Source of the DNA: a virus | Virus record (IMG/VR): IMGVR_UViG_3300000239_000014 | Location: 1-29,371 of that record | DNA: 29,371 nucleotides | Strand: one strand, 5' to 3' | In this document: piece by piece, positions 9,555 to 16,635 of the stretch | Numbering within the stretch: position 1 is the first letter of the stretch | Layout: the number at the start of each line of letters is the position of its first letter | The notes under the pieces: generated by a model | What the model was told of the DNA's origin: nothing | The model's database searches: none | What the model saw: only the letters and a program-made list of their open reading frames with translations | Translations under genes and position numbers: made by a program

Positions 9555-10479
9555 TAAAGAAAATATAGAAACAAAAAATAAACAAAAAACATTGTCGGAC
9601 GTTTTAAAAGGTGCTGATAATTTTTTGTTTAAGACTGGACCTGAAGCTTTAATAGGTGGAATATCAAAAGGACTAGGTTTAGGAGTTGATATTTTATCTG
9701 ATTATGTTAAAAACCCTGTTCAAAATATTGCTTTTGATGCAGCTACTTTAGGCTTAGGTAAAGGTATTAAAGGTATTGGTTTGGCTGCAGGATTATTAAA
9801 TCCGAAGATTAAAAAAGGCTCAGTTTCTCTTTTCAGAGGCGATGAAAATGTTTTACCCACAACTACTGCTATGCAAAAATTAGTTGAAAAAGGCAAGCGT
9901 GTTGGTGGGGGTAAAAAAATATTTAATAAAGATAAAGATAATTATCCTGGAGTTCTTTATTCTACATTATTTCCCAATTATGCAGAAAGGTATGCTTCCG
10001 GATATTCTCTTACAGGAAGCAAAGAATTGCCTGGAACTGTATCTCAATTTCAAGTTCCTTATGAATATATAATGAAAAAAAATGAACTTGCTAGTGCACA
10101 ACTTGTTAAGGCCTACGACAAGGTAAAGAGTAAGATGGTAGATTCTCCATTTGAATATAATGCTAATATGGCTGACTATGATTTGAGACGAAATGAAACT
10201 AAAATTATGCGTGATGTTGGTCAGGTTATAAGGGGTGCCGTTGGTCAAAATAAATATCCATCTCTTTTAGACATTGAAGAACTTGCTGAAATGGCTGCAA
10301 AAAATCCAGAAGAAATTACACATAAAGGTATATACAGATTTAGAGAGGGAATTCCTATAAAATTTTTAGAAAACTTAGAGTTTGTTCCTGGAAAAAATAC
10401 ATCATACAAACAAAAGGAATTTTTAAACGACCCAAATAGGATAAAAGAATTAATATCCTATTTAAAAGAATTACGTTAA
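9547..10479 (+). CDS. Virion-type protein with possible ADP-ribosyltransferase fold
   Basis: The frame starts at TTG 9547, preceded by AAGGG five bases upstream and overlapping the previous stop; no ATG occurs before about codon 109, so the TTG is favoured. The 310-residue product begins with a helical Gly-rich region (about 20-85). Residues 93-175 have the layout of an ADP-ribosyltransferase core: VSLFRG with Arg97, then GVLYSTLFPNYAERYA with Ser139-Thr140, then FQVPYEYI with Glu173. This R/S-T/E order matches the R-S-E class of toxins and phage transferases, but spacing and fold were judged by eye. It is the last gene of the rightward cluster, and its stop overlaps that of the opposing helicase gene. 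If active it might modify a host protein after ejection. Confidence 0.6.
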   Translation: MINKENIETKNKQKTLSDVLKGADNFLFKTGPEALIGGISKGLGLGVDILSDYVKNPVQNIAFDAATLGLGKGIKGIGLAAGLLNPKIKKGSVSLFRGDENVLPTTTAMQKLVEKGKRVGGGKKIFNKDKDNYPGVLYSTLFPNYAERYASGYSLTGSKELPGTVSQFQVPYEYIMKKNELASAQLVKAYDKVKSKMVDSPFEYNANMADYDLRRNETKIMRDVGQVIRGAVGQNKYPSLLDIEELAEMAAKNPEEITHKGIYRFREGIPIKFLENLEFVPGKNTSYKQKEFLNDPNRIKELISYLKELR

Positions 10480-11789
10480 AATGGAACGTCAGGCATAACC
10501 TTGGCGACACTTGCCTCTGCTTCTTCCACAGTATCATACAAAGTACAAGTATCTGGAGAAAATCCAACGGTTGCCTTTCCAGTAGAGCCATATCTATTTT
10601 TAGCCACAACAATATCTAATCCATATTTACCATTCTTTGCATTCTCAAAATTAACAGTCCAAGGATAGTGCGTGAATGCTACAATCTCTGCATCTTGTTC
10701 TAGATTACCAGACTCTGCAAGGTCACTAAGCTTAGGAATACGTTCTGTTCTATATTCTATATTACGATTAAGTTGAGAGACTAATATTACAGACATTTCT
10801 TCTGACTTGCATAACCACTTATACTTTCTTGAAGTGTCGCCGATTTTTAATCTTAAGTCTCTCATGTCATTAGTAGGATATTCTATAAGTCCTATATGGT
10901 CATCAATAACCACATCCGGCTTTATACGTCGTATCTCTCTAAAAGTTCCTTCTAAATTACTAATATTGTCAAACATAAATAATTTGTCGGTATATCTTTC
11001 TTTAATAATATTTAAACTTTTCTCAATCTCTGATTTACTAGTAACTGCATTATGTCTTAACATGTGATAAGTTATTCCTTCTGATTCCATAGCAATAAAC
11101 TTCTTCATCATTTCGGTATTAGGCATCTCTCTGTTGAACATAACTACTTTCTTTCCAGCTAAGACTAAATTCCTAGCAATGTTAGCAACGGTAGTAGTCT
11201 TGGCATTACCAGGTCTACCTGCAAATATAGTTATTTCTCCCTTTGTCATACCTGATATAATATTATCAATAGGCTCAAATCCTGTGGTGGTTAAACTTCT
11301 CTTGCTAAACAAAGAATCTTTAGTCATAGATAACAAAGCGTCTAAGTCAAATTTTTGTCCCGGCTCTAGATTAAGTAAAGAGCTTGCCGTGTCATGCACG
11401 TTAACTAAAAGACTACTTATATCATTTGTATCGTCAGATGCTTTATTAGCAATCTCTTGAGACTGTCTTATAAGTTTTCTTCTTAACCAATCTGAATGTA
11501 GTTGTTTTGCATAAGACTCTACATTTGCCGTAGAAGGCACAGACTCTACTAGTCCAGTAATGTAATAAGTAATACCTTTTACTTTGCTAGATATATTAAC
11601 CATGTCTATAGGTATGTTTTCAGATTTTAAATCTATTATAGCATTCCATATCGTTTGATGTTTTTCTATATAAAAAGCGTCTTTATCTATTATATAGTCT
11701 TTTACTACATCTAAACATTTTTCATCTTTTAATATTGAACCTAGTACAGCTCTTTCTGATTCTTCGTTGAATATTCCTAGTCCTTGCAT
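10476..11789 (-). CDS. dnaB: DnaB-family replicative DNA helicase
   Basis: The 437-residue protein has the two-domain DnaB layout. An N-terminal helical domain starts SERAVLGSIL (11-20) and is followed by a linker and the RecA-like motor: Walker A GRPGNAKTT (191-199), the strand PDVVIDDHIG (291-300) as Walker B, VSQLNRNIE (337-345), and SDLAESGNLEQDAEIV (355-370), a hallmark of the family. A late VAKNRYGSTG supplies the arginine-finger region. The Walker A has Ala where Gly usually precedes the Lys. It would unwind DNA at the phage fork as a hexamer. The gene overlaps the upstream zinc-binding gene by 13 bases and is the last of the leftward unit. No DNA polymerase or primase gene is visible in the window. 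Confidence 0.93.
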   Translation of the reverse strand: MQGLGIFNEESERAVLGSILKDEKCLDVVKDYIIDKDAFYIEKHQTIWNAIIDLKSENIPIDMVNISSKVKGITYYITGLVESVPSTANVESYAKQLHSDWLRRKLIRQSQEIANKASDDTNDISSLLVNVHDTASSLLNLEPGQKFDLDALLSMTKDSLFSKRSLTTTGFEPIDNIISGMTKGEITIFAGRPGNAKTTTVANIARNLVLAGKKVVMFNREMPNTEMMKKFIAMESEGITYHMLRHNAVTSKSEIEKSLNIIKERYTDKLFMFDNISNLEGTFREIRRIKPDVVIDDHIGLIEYPTNDMRDLRLKIGDTSRKYKWLCKSEEMSVILVSQLNRNIEYRTERIPKLSDLAESGNLEQDAEIVAFTHYPWTVNFENAKNGKYGLDIVVAKNRYGSTGKATVGFSPDTCTLYDTVEEAEASVAKVMPDVPF

Positions 11790-12136
11790 TTATGACACAC
11801 TCCTTTCACCATAGGTATTGTCTTGTATACAGACTGGTCTAAATATCCTGGCTCAAATTTATTACTGTCTTGCATTTCTATTGCCCAAGCTTTTTGACAT
11901 ATTGGACATCTAGTAGGAACTCTGACCATAGATACATTCTCATTACTAGGTTTAGCTCTCTGTGCAAAAAAATAAGGATTTTTCTTTCCCATTATATATA
12001 GGTCTACTATATCCTTATCGAACCAATCTTCGTACCCCTCCGGGTCTACTTGTTTTAAGTATAGATAGTAAGACATAAACTCACTTTTTTCGCGTTGCCA
12101 CTCTTCTTGTGGCTTATAAGTAAAGACACTTCTCAT
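11777..12136 (-). CDS. Small zinc-ribbon protein beside the helicase
   Basis: The 119-residue product has an acidic, aromatic N-terminal half (EDWFDKDIVDLYIM) and a likely zinc site in the C-terminal half formed by CPIC (about 77-80) and CHKC near the end (about 114-117). The start is supported by GGAG six to ten bases upstream, and the end overlaps the helicase start. Zinc ribbons next to replicative helicases sometimes belong to loaders or primase-like partners, but nothing else here supports such a role. Function unknown. Confidence 0.6.
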   Translation of the reverse strand: MRSVFTYKPQEEWQREKSEFMSYYLYLKQVDPEGYEDWFDKDIVDLYIMGKKNPYFFAQRAKPSNENVSMVRVPTRCPICQKAWAIEMQDSNKFEPGYLDQSVYKTIPMVKGVCHKCKD

Positions 12137-12158
12137 TTTATTCTCCCTGTATTTTTAT

Positions 12159-12497
12159 TTAACTTAACTGAAAAGTAAGCTGAATTAATTCTAACAAATC
12201 TTTGTATCGAATAGTTGCATATATTTCCCCTCTATCTTGTTTGATAAGGGTAATATCGCAATCGTCTGGTGGTAAAAGGTAACTGGCTATAGATTTTCTT
12301 ACTTTACATTGAACCTTCATTTTTCTTGAGGTTTCTTCATCTAGTAGATAGTCTACAATTAAATCGACTTCTGGAGATTCACCTAAACTTCTTCCGTCAC
12401 TACCCCAAGCTCTCTTTGCATTGAAGCCATGGGATTGTGCGATGTCTACGCACTCCTTCTCGAATCGATTACCTTTTGCTTTTGATTTACATGCCAT
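12159..12497 (-). CDS. Hjc-like Holliday junction resolvase (PD-(D/E)XK)
   Basis: The 112-residue protein matches the archaeal Hjc-type resolvase pattern: KGNRFEKECVDIAQSHGF (8-25) with Glu13, KRAWGSDGRSLGESPEVDLIV (28-48) with Asp45, then the strand KVQCKVRKS (61-69) with Lys65. The usual Glu of the E-x-K motif is Gln63 here, a substitution tolerated in some relatives. Such dimeric nucleases cut four-way junctions, which would serve phage recombination and the resolving of branched DNA before packaging. It lies in a cluster with annealing protein and other nucleases. A promoter-like element ends five bases before the ATG, implying a leaderless message. Confidence 0.72.
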   Translation of the reverse strand: MACKSKAKGNRFEKECVDIAQSHGFNAKRAWGSDGRSLGESPEVDLIVDYLLDEETSRKMKVQCKVRKSIASYLLPPDDCDITLIKQDRGEIYATIRYKDLLELIQLTFQLS

Positions 12498-12502
12498 ATT
12501 AT

Positions 12503-12532
12503 AATTTACAAATTTGTTTTTATTTCAGTCAA
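12503..12532 (-). promoter_or_regulatory. Promoter, TTGACT-18-TAAATT, leaderless type
   Basis: Reading leftward, TTGACT (12532-12527), 18 bases, then TAAATT (12508-12503) is followed by five bases and the ATG of the resolvase gene at 12497. The same spacing and distance to ATG occur at 15956-15927. Transcription would begin at or next to the ATG. Confidence 0.55.
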
Positions 12533-12533
12533 C

Positions 12534-12935
12534 TTATTTCAAATGCTTTAATTTTTCTATATCAAATCTTTCTGCAGTCCTTTTAACGAATTCGTCAAAA
12601 ACCATAAATGTCTCTTTCCACTCTCCGTTGTAATACACCTTAGTAACTACAGTATTAGCCAACATTATAGATTGCTCTGTACTTGTGCTGTGAGTAGCTA
12701 TAACCCCTAGAGATACTTTCTTTGTAGCTCTCCAGTTATCGACAATCCTTTCTATAACTAGTCTTTGCCCAGTAGGAAATGGTGCGTCATCTTTTTTACA
12801 GTCTCCTATTAATAAGAATTTATTACCTACTTCAAAGCAAAAGTCAATATCTGTAGGAGAAACAAGCCCATCTTGTAATCCGTCAAATATTATTGATTGT
12901 TTGAATCTTTTTTCGTATAAAATTGGTCTTTTCAT
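12534..12935 (-). CDS. Putative PD-(D/E)XK-superfamily protein
   Basis: The 133-residue product contains SPTDIDFCFEVGNKFLLIGDCKKDD (about 26-50), which reads as the D...(D/E)-x-K core of a restriction-endonuclease-like fold: Asp in TDID, then strand FLLIGDCKK. A helix with QRLVIERIVDNW follows, as often seen after the core. The remainder is a mixed alpha/beta region. It may be a small nuclease or a degenerate member used for binding. The ribosome binding site AAGGA precedes the ATG, and the start overlaps the stop of a 28-aa upstream gene (ATGA). Family assignment is by motif only. Confidence 0.5.
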   Translation of the reverse strand: MKRPILYEKRFKQSIIFDGLQDGLVSPTDIDFCFEVGNKFLLIGDCKKDDAPFPTGQRLVIERIVDNWRATKKVSLGVIATHSTSTEQSIMLANTVVTKVYYNGEWKETFMVFDEFVKRTAERFDIEKLKHLK

Positions 12936-13018
12936 TTTTTTTCCTTACGAGAATGCCCCTCTAATCGATTATAATTACATTTGCGACATAAGTGTCGTCT
13001 AACCTGCCAAATGTCCAT
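12932..13018 (-). CDS. 28-aa mini-protein with a possible zinc knuckle
   Basis: A 28-codon frame starts at ATG 13018 and ends in a TGA that overlaps the next ATG (ATGA), the coupling seen throughout this operon. The peptide is strongly basic and contains HLCRKCNYNRLEGH, a compact H-x-C-x2-C...H arrangement that could bind one zinc. A GAGG lies about ten bases upstream. The ends of the element carry an eight-base inverted repeat (12956-12963 and 13018-13025). Length alone makes it uncertain, but overlap and composition favour a real gene. Confidence 0.45.
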   Translation of the reverse strand: MDIWQVRRHLCRKCNYNRLEGHSRKEKK

Positions 13019-13042
13019 AGAGGGGTAACCTCATTTGTTATT

Positions 13043-13276
13043 TTAGTTTAATGCTCTTTTTTGAGAAAAAATCATATTTTTATTGCAATCTAACCAAAAA
13101 AAGGACAAATCTATATGGTCATCTACAATACTTATATTGTATCCTTCTTTAATCATTTGGCTAACTACTTTTTTTGTAACTGAAGGGAATGCTCTATATC
13201 TAACAAAGCATTCATTGGTTGACGTTACTCCCGTCTTCTGTATTTTTTCTCTTATCATCACTTCTTTTTTTGTCAT
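13043..13276 (-). CDS. Hypothetical 77-aa protein
   Basis: The start has a good ribosome binding site (AGGGAGA about eight bases upstream). The product has a basic helical N-terminus (MTKKEVMIREKIQK), a segment SVTKKVVSQMIKEGYNISIVDDHIDLSFFWLD that alternates helix and strand and might form a small winged-helix-like unit, and no cysteine pair. It overlaps the upstream gene by 65 bases, a long overlap for this genome. I do not recognise the family. Confidence 0.5.
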   Translation of the reverse strand: MTKKEVMIREKIQKTGVTSTNECFVRYRAFPSVTKKVVSQMIKEGYNISIVDDHIDLSFFWLDCNKNMIFSQKRALN

Positions 13277-13466
13277 TTAATATCTCCCTATATCTTTTAC
13301 GTAGTATGTGGACGAGATACTTTTCCTCTCGCCCACTTATATCTACTATTGACTTACGTCCTAGCTTACTAAGACGTTTAGTGACAAGGACCTCTGTTAT
13401 TCCCTTGTCATATCCCAAGAGTTCTTGGAACGAATTCATAATGCTATTCCAGTTAGAAATATCCAT
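13212..13466 (-). CDS. Hypothetical 84-aa basic protein
   Basis: The start codon overlaps the stop of the upstream gene. The N-terminal half is mixed and the C-terminal half is a basic, helical, very hydrophilic stretch (LRKRYREILNDKKRSDDKRKN). The C-terminal 20 or so codons are shared with the next gene in another frame. The charge pattern suggests nucleic-acid contact, but there is no recognised domain. Confidence 0.5.
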   Translation of the reverse strand: MDISNWNSIMNSFQELLGYDKGITEVLVTKRLSKLGRKSIVDISGREEKYLVHILRKRYREILNDKKRSDDKRKNTEDGSNVNQ

Positions 13467-13699
13467 TAATCACAATTGTCACAAAATCCAGGACCAAGAG
13501 TTTTCTTAGCAGAGTCTATTATATCATCTGCTACTAAAATTACCTCTTCTTCATGTTTGATAAACTGAGACTGGAATTGAGCTTTTATAGAAGTTCGAAC
13601 ACTGGAAAAGCATTCTTCTTCTCCTTCGCATCTATGCTGCTCAATCATCTCAATCAGTGACATTAATTGCTTTTCGTCTAATGTTATAGTATAGTCCAT
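13466..13699 (-). CDS. Hypothetical 77-aa acidic protein
   Basis: The product is acidic and helical (EKQLMSLIEMIEQHRCEGEEE) and ends in GFCDNCD, a CxxC that with an earlier Cys might bind metal. It lies directly after the SSB-like gene, sharing one base of start and stop, which suggests co-translation. Function unknown; a role with the ssDNA-binding protein is conceivable only from position. Confidence 0.55.
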   Translation of the reverse strand: MDYTITLDEKQLMSLIEMIEQHRCEGEEECFSSVRTSIKAQFQSQFIKHEEEVILVADDIIDSAKKTLGPGFCDNCD

Positions 13700-14259
13700 T
13701 AGAATGGCAATTCGTCTTCCGTCAATGGCTTTTCAACTACCCTGTTTGATTTGAATACGTTGATAGCAATTGGTGTTACTCTTGTCTCTCCAGATTGGTC
13801 GGTCCATTTATCGTGAACAACCTTGATAGTAACTGCGTTACCTGAGATATCAGATTCCATCACCATAGGAAGAAGATATCTTCCTTGGTCGTCTTTTTTC
13901 ATCTCAAATCCACAAGCCTCGGAGAAAATCATGTAACCTTTATTGTTACCTTGATTATCCTCTAGCTTAGGATGTTTGTCTTTATCTGGAGTTTTAAACC
14001 TAAAGTATCCTTTAGACTTAATTTCCCTACCCTTTAAATCTGGGTATCTTTTGTCGTCAAGCTTATAACTAGCTTCAAAGATATCGCTGATATATTGGTT
14101 CTTTACAATAATATCTTTTTTGATAGTTAGTTTACTGACAGTAGCTTCATATGTTCCTTCTTCTATAGTAGCATATTTCTTGCCACTAGTATCGTCAGAA
14201 GGATTATAATAAGCTACATTGTTATCTATGTCATTTAAGACATCTGATACATTACTCAT
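13699..14259 (-). CDS. ssDNA-binding-like protein with acidic tail
   Basis: The 186-residue protein begins with an acidic segment, then a beta-rich body (YATIEEGTYEATVSKLTIKK; EASYKLDDKRYPDLKGREIKSKGYF), and ends in LTEDELPF. An acidic C-terminal tail closing with Pro-Phe is the classic partner-recruiting tip of bacterial and phage single-strand-binding proteins, and the beta-rich body fits an OB fold of the phage SSB-like type. It stands between the Rad52-type annealing protein and recombination genes and overlaps the former by eight bases. It would coat single strands during replication and annealing. I cannot name the Pfam family with certainty. Confidence 0.6.
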   Translation of the reverse strand: MSNVSDVLNDIDNNVAYYNPSDDTSGKKYATIEEGTYEATVSKLTIKKDIIVKNQYISDIFEASYKLDDKRYPDLKGREIKSKGYFRFKTPDKDKHPKLEDNQGNNKGYMIFSEACGFEMKKDDQGRYLLPMVMESDISGNAVTIKVVHDKWTDQSGETRVTPIAINVFKSNRVVEKPLTEDELPF

Positions 14260-14902
14260 CTTTAGACTCCTCTATTTTGAGTTTAGACATTACTTTGTCG
14301 TAATTGTCTGTGTTTATTTTACCAGATGATAAAGCAATCTCGACTTTTTCTGCTTCCTGTACATCTAGCTGTGACATGACTAGTAGCAATGCGTCATACT
14401 GATTTTGACTAAGAGTCTTATCAACGTATTGTTTCCTGTACACGTCATCTGCAACATTACATAGTCTGTTAACTGCAACTTTAAATGCATCTGAATTTGC
14501 GGCTTTTAGGTCATTACCTAAGTCCACGTATCCAGCTCCACTTCTAGCTTGTGCTATTCTATGTGCTGCTACTGAGTCAAAACTACGTGGTATACCTTCG
14601 TCCATAATCTTTAGACGTCCATGTACTACTATAGCCTTGTCTCCAAGTGTCTCGTACTTTATTACTTCCCAAGACCAGACAGGATAATGTTGGTTTAATC
14701 TCCAACGCATATATCCTTCGTCTACGTAATCAAAACCATTTCTACTTTTAACTACGTCTTGAGGAGTAGGTGCTTCTGAGACATTTTGGTGTTTTGAAAT
14801 CAAAGAACTTTCTTCATAGATTTCTGGTCTACTAGACTCTATGTCGTCAGATATTTGTTGAATATCTTGTTTCACTAAGTCTAACTCACTCATTTTACCC
14901 AT
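14252..14902 (-). CDS. Rad52-type single-strand annealing protein
   Basis: The 216-residue product matches the phage Rad52/Sak-like annealing family: GFDYVDEGYMRWRLNQHYPVWSWEV (about 56-80), then a strand pair with VVHGRLKIMDEGIPRSFDSV, then GYVDLGNDLKAANSDAFKVAVNRLC (about 125-150) and VADDVYRK. These correspond to the conserved hairpin and the helix with K-x2-x-SDAFK. Such proteins form rings on ssDNA and anneal complementary strands, usually after a 5'-3' exonuclease has made overhangs. It overlaps the RecB/Cas4-like nuclease upstream by eight bases and the SSB-like gene downstream by eight, forming a recombination trio. The C-terminal 50 residues look like a protein-binding tail. Confidence 0.75.
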   Translation of the reverse strand: MGKMSELDLVKQDIQQISDDIESSRPEIYEESSLISKHQNVSEAPTPQDVVKSRNGFDYVDEGYMRWRLNQHYPVWSWEVIKYETLGDKAIVVHGRLKIMDEGIPRSFDSVAAHRIAQARSGAGYVDLGNDLKAANSDAFKVAVNRLCNVADDVYRKQYVDKTLSQNQYDALLLVMSQLDVQEAEKVEIALSSGKINTDNYDKVMSKLKIEESKDE

Positions 14903-15776
14903 TTACACTCCCATTATTATATGGACATAGATTTCTTACGTCACAATAAGATTGACATTTTCTTCCATTCCATGTTTGTTCACTACTACATTTCTGAGGC
15001 AAGTTTCCAGTCTCTAGAGCTTTAGTTAATTCATCTCTAGCTGTTAAAAACCTATTTTCTAATACCTCATCGTCATATTTTGGTACTTCGATTAAATAAA
15101 TATGCTTATCTAATCCTCTATCTCTAGACACTGCTAGACCTCCGTCTCTAAGTGTAACTTGTATGTACATGTTATCGACTTCGTATCCTGATTTTGTCAA
15201 GAGATATCTATACCAGTTTAATTGCCAACCCCAGTCTCCGTATTCTGCTAAACCTTCGTCGCGGTACCATTGTTTAACCATTTTAGGAGAACCTTTTCTT
15301 CCCCATTTACCACTCGATTTGTATTTAGCTCCAGACGGGTCTGGTGTTAGATTGTATGTCATCCCTAATAATTGAGCACATTTATAAGAACCGGTATTTT
15401 TATAGTCTAATAACATCTTAGTTTTCTTGTCATACAAGTCTGCTATTCCAGTTATATTAAACTCTTCTAATTTCTGTTCTAGTAGATGTCTATCGTCTTC
15501 GTGTTTTTCTAGTCTAGAATGGTGCATAGTTCCTGCTAAGGAGAATGCTCTATCTTGTGGGTCTACAAAGTAGTCCTTAGTCCTTTTTAAATAGGATTCA
15601 CAAGTTCCAGTTAGAAGCTCAGTAGTTGATGGCTTTCTATTAGGGTCTCTTTCTTTCGACATTTCAATTAAAGTCGGTAACGACATTCCCATTTCTAGGA
15701 TATCTACATTACCTTCTCTTACATCGTCAAAAGAGACTGTGTTACCATTTGGGTATTTGAAACCAACGGCGGGCAC
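14895..15776 (-). CDS. RecB/Cas4-like PD-(D/E)XK nuclease with Fe-S cysteines
   Basis: The 293-residue protein starts at a GTG preceded by AAGGAG nine bases away. Visible marks are AGTMHHSRLEKH (81-92), GIADL with Asp113, the strand MLLDYKNTG with Asp124-x-Lys126, and a Q-x3-Y type helix (WGWQLNWYRYLL). Cys59 together with Cys263, 274, 278 and 284 resembles the split cysteine set that holds a 4Fe-4S cluster in Cas4, AddB and related nucleases. It most likely resects DNA ends to feed the neighbouring Rad52-type annealing protein, with which it overlaps. The start lies inside the end of an upstream ribbon-helix-helix gene. Confidence 0.78.
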   Translation of the reverse strand: MPAVGFKYPNGNTVSFDDVREGNVDILEMGMSLPTLIEMSKERDPNRKPSTTELLTGTCESYLKRTKDYFVDPQDRAFSLAGTMHHSRLEKHEDDRHLLEQKLEEFNITGIADLYDKKTKMLLDYKNTGSYKCAQLLGMTYNLTPDPSGAKYKSSGKWGRKGSPKMVKQWYRDEGLAEYGDWGWQLNWYRYLLTKSGYEVDNMYIQVTLRDGGLAVSRDRGLDKHIYLIEVPKYDDEVLENRFLTARDELTKALETGNLPQKCSSEQTWNGRKCQSYCDVRNLCPYNNGSVNG

Positions 15777-15921
15777 TTTTTGTCTCCTTGGAATTGACGT
15801 AGTCTAGCATTAGACTATGTAATTTATCTTTAATTGATACACCTTCTTTTAGGGTTCTAGATTTAAACTTTATCCAAAGTTTTTTATCTACAACAAAAGA
15901 AGTTTGATATCTATTTTTCAT
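15742..15921 (-). CDS. Ribbon-helix-helix (CopG/Arc-type) regulator
   Basis: This 59-residue protein has the RHH pattern: a beta strand RYQTSFVVDKKLW (4-16), helix one IKFKSRTLKEG (17-27), a turn, and helix two SIKDKLHSLMLDYVN (29-43). Such proteins dimerise through the strand and bind operator DNA. It ends 35 bases inside the nuclease gene. A promoter TTGACT-18-TATATT ends five bases before the ATG, so the message is probably leaderless. As a small DNA-binder at the head of the recombination operon it may regulate that operon or this promoter. Confidence 0.65.
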   Translation of the reverse strand: MKNRYQTSFVVDKKLWIKFKSRTLKEGVSIKDKLHSLMLDYVNSKETKSARRWFQIPKW

Positions 15922-15926
15922 AAAGC

Positions 15927-15956
15927 AATATACATATTAAATTTTATTTGAGTCAA
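15927..15956 (-). promoter_or_regulatory. Promoter, TTGACT-18-TATATT, leaderless type
   Basis: Leftward reading gives TTGACT (15956-15951), an 18-base spacer ending in ATG, TATATT (15932-15927), then GCTTT and ATG at 15921. The distance from the -10 box to ATG is identical to that at 12503-12532. It would drive the RHH gene and the nuclease, Rad52-like and SSB-like genes downstream. Confidence 0.6.
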
Positions 15957-15972
15957 CATAAACTTTATAACT

Positions 15973-16224
15973 TTATAAATTAAGTTCCATTAGTTTACTA
16001 TCAACATCTTGTTTTGAATCGTCGGGTATAGAGTCAAAATATTCCGACAAAATACTATAACCCTCTTTATATCTATCTAAGTCATAAGCTAGTTTTTTGA
16101 CTAATTCTTGTACTTGTCCTATATATAAAGTTAGCTGTTGTTGACTAAAACTCATTACTTCTACCTCTACTTTAAGGCTATCTATAAGCTTGTCGCCAGT
16201 AGTTCTGTTGTCTATTTTCTTCAT
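15973..16224 (-). CDS. Hypothetical 83-aa coiled-coil protein
   Basis: The protein is almost wholly helical, with heptad-like hydrophobic spacing through SFSQQQLTLYIGQVQELVKKL and an acidic C-terminus. GGAG lies before the ATG, and the start overlaps the stop of the upstream mini-gene (ATGA). No family is recognised. Confidence 0.55.
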   Translation of the reverse strand: MKKIDNRTTGDKLIDSLKVEVEVMSFSQQQLTLYIGQVQELVKKLAYDLDRYKEGYSILSEYFDSIPDDSKQDVDSKLMELNL

Positions 16225-16376
16225 TTAATCTCCGTTAATTGCATTAACTCTCCAAGCTTTTTATCAAAGCTTTTTAAAGTTAATTGTCTGTTTATTTTTT
16301 TAGACCCGTTCGAGCTACACTTAAAATATATCTCTTGCGTGAGTCTAGGCACTGCACCTTTATTCAGTTTTGTCAT
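16221..16376 (-). CDS. 51-aa basic mini-protein
   Basis: A 51-codon frame, ATGA-coupled at both ends, fills the gap between two larger genes. The product is basic (MTKLNKGAVPRLTQEIYFKC; KKINRQLTLKSFDKKL) with one Cys and ends in a short amphipathic helix. GGAGGAAGA lies directly before the ATG and serves as ribosome binding site. Function unknown. Confidence 0.6.
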   Translation of the reverse strand: MTKLNKGAVPRLTQEIYFKCSSNGSKKINRQLTLKSFDKKLGELMQLTEIK

Positions 16377-16546
16377 TCTTCCTCCAATTCAAAGTCTGCC
16401 CAATCACGACATTCGCTACATATAGCAATTCCTATGTCGCCGTCTTCTGCAACTTCTGTCATTGCGTTACCACCACAACAAGTTGACATCCAAACACAAT
16501 CGTCTTTATCTTTGATTTCTATACTTCCTTCTTCATGTTCAATCAT
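16373..16546 (-). CDS. 57-aa zinc-ribbon mini-protein
   Basis: The product is acidic and carries Cys17, a CysCys pair at 23-24 within STCCGGN, and CSEC (43-46), a plausible zinc-ribbon set. The GAGGAAGAATG sequence at its end provides the ribosome binding site for the next gene, and its ATG overlaps the stop of the upstream membrane mini-gene (TAATG). Small zinc ribbons in phages often act as adaptors on host RNA polymerase or nucleases; none is recognised here. Confidence 0.6.
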   Translation of the reverse strand: MIEHEEGSIEIKDKDDCVWMSTCCGGNAMTEVAEDGDIGIAICSECRDWADFELEEE

Positions 16547-16635
16547 TATTTGTCTCCTTCTCTATCAATCTCTTCTAAGATGAATTTTGCGTAGACTAAT
16601 AATAAAAATACTAGAATTACTATTACGACACTCAT
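16546..16635 (-). CDS. 29-aa single-pass membrane mini-protein
   Basis: This 29-codon frame begins with a single hydrophobic helix (SVVIVILVFLLLVYAKFIL, residues 2-20) and ends with nine charged residues (EEIDREGDK). It overlaps the stop of GroES by four bases (ATGA) and the start of the next gene (TAATG), so coupling is strong. Such one-helix phage peptides can be holin accessories or modulators of host membrane proteins; no specific role is shown. Confidence 0.55.
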   Translation of the reverse strand: MSVVIVILVFLLLVYAKFILEEIDREGDK

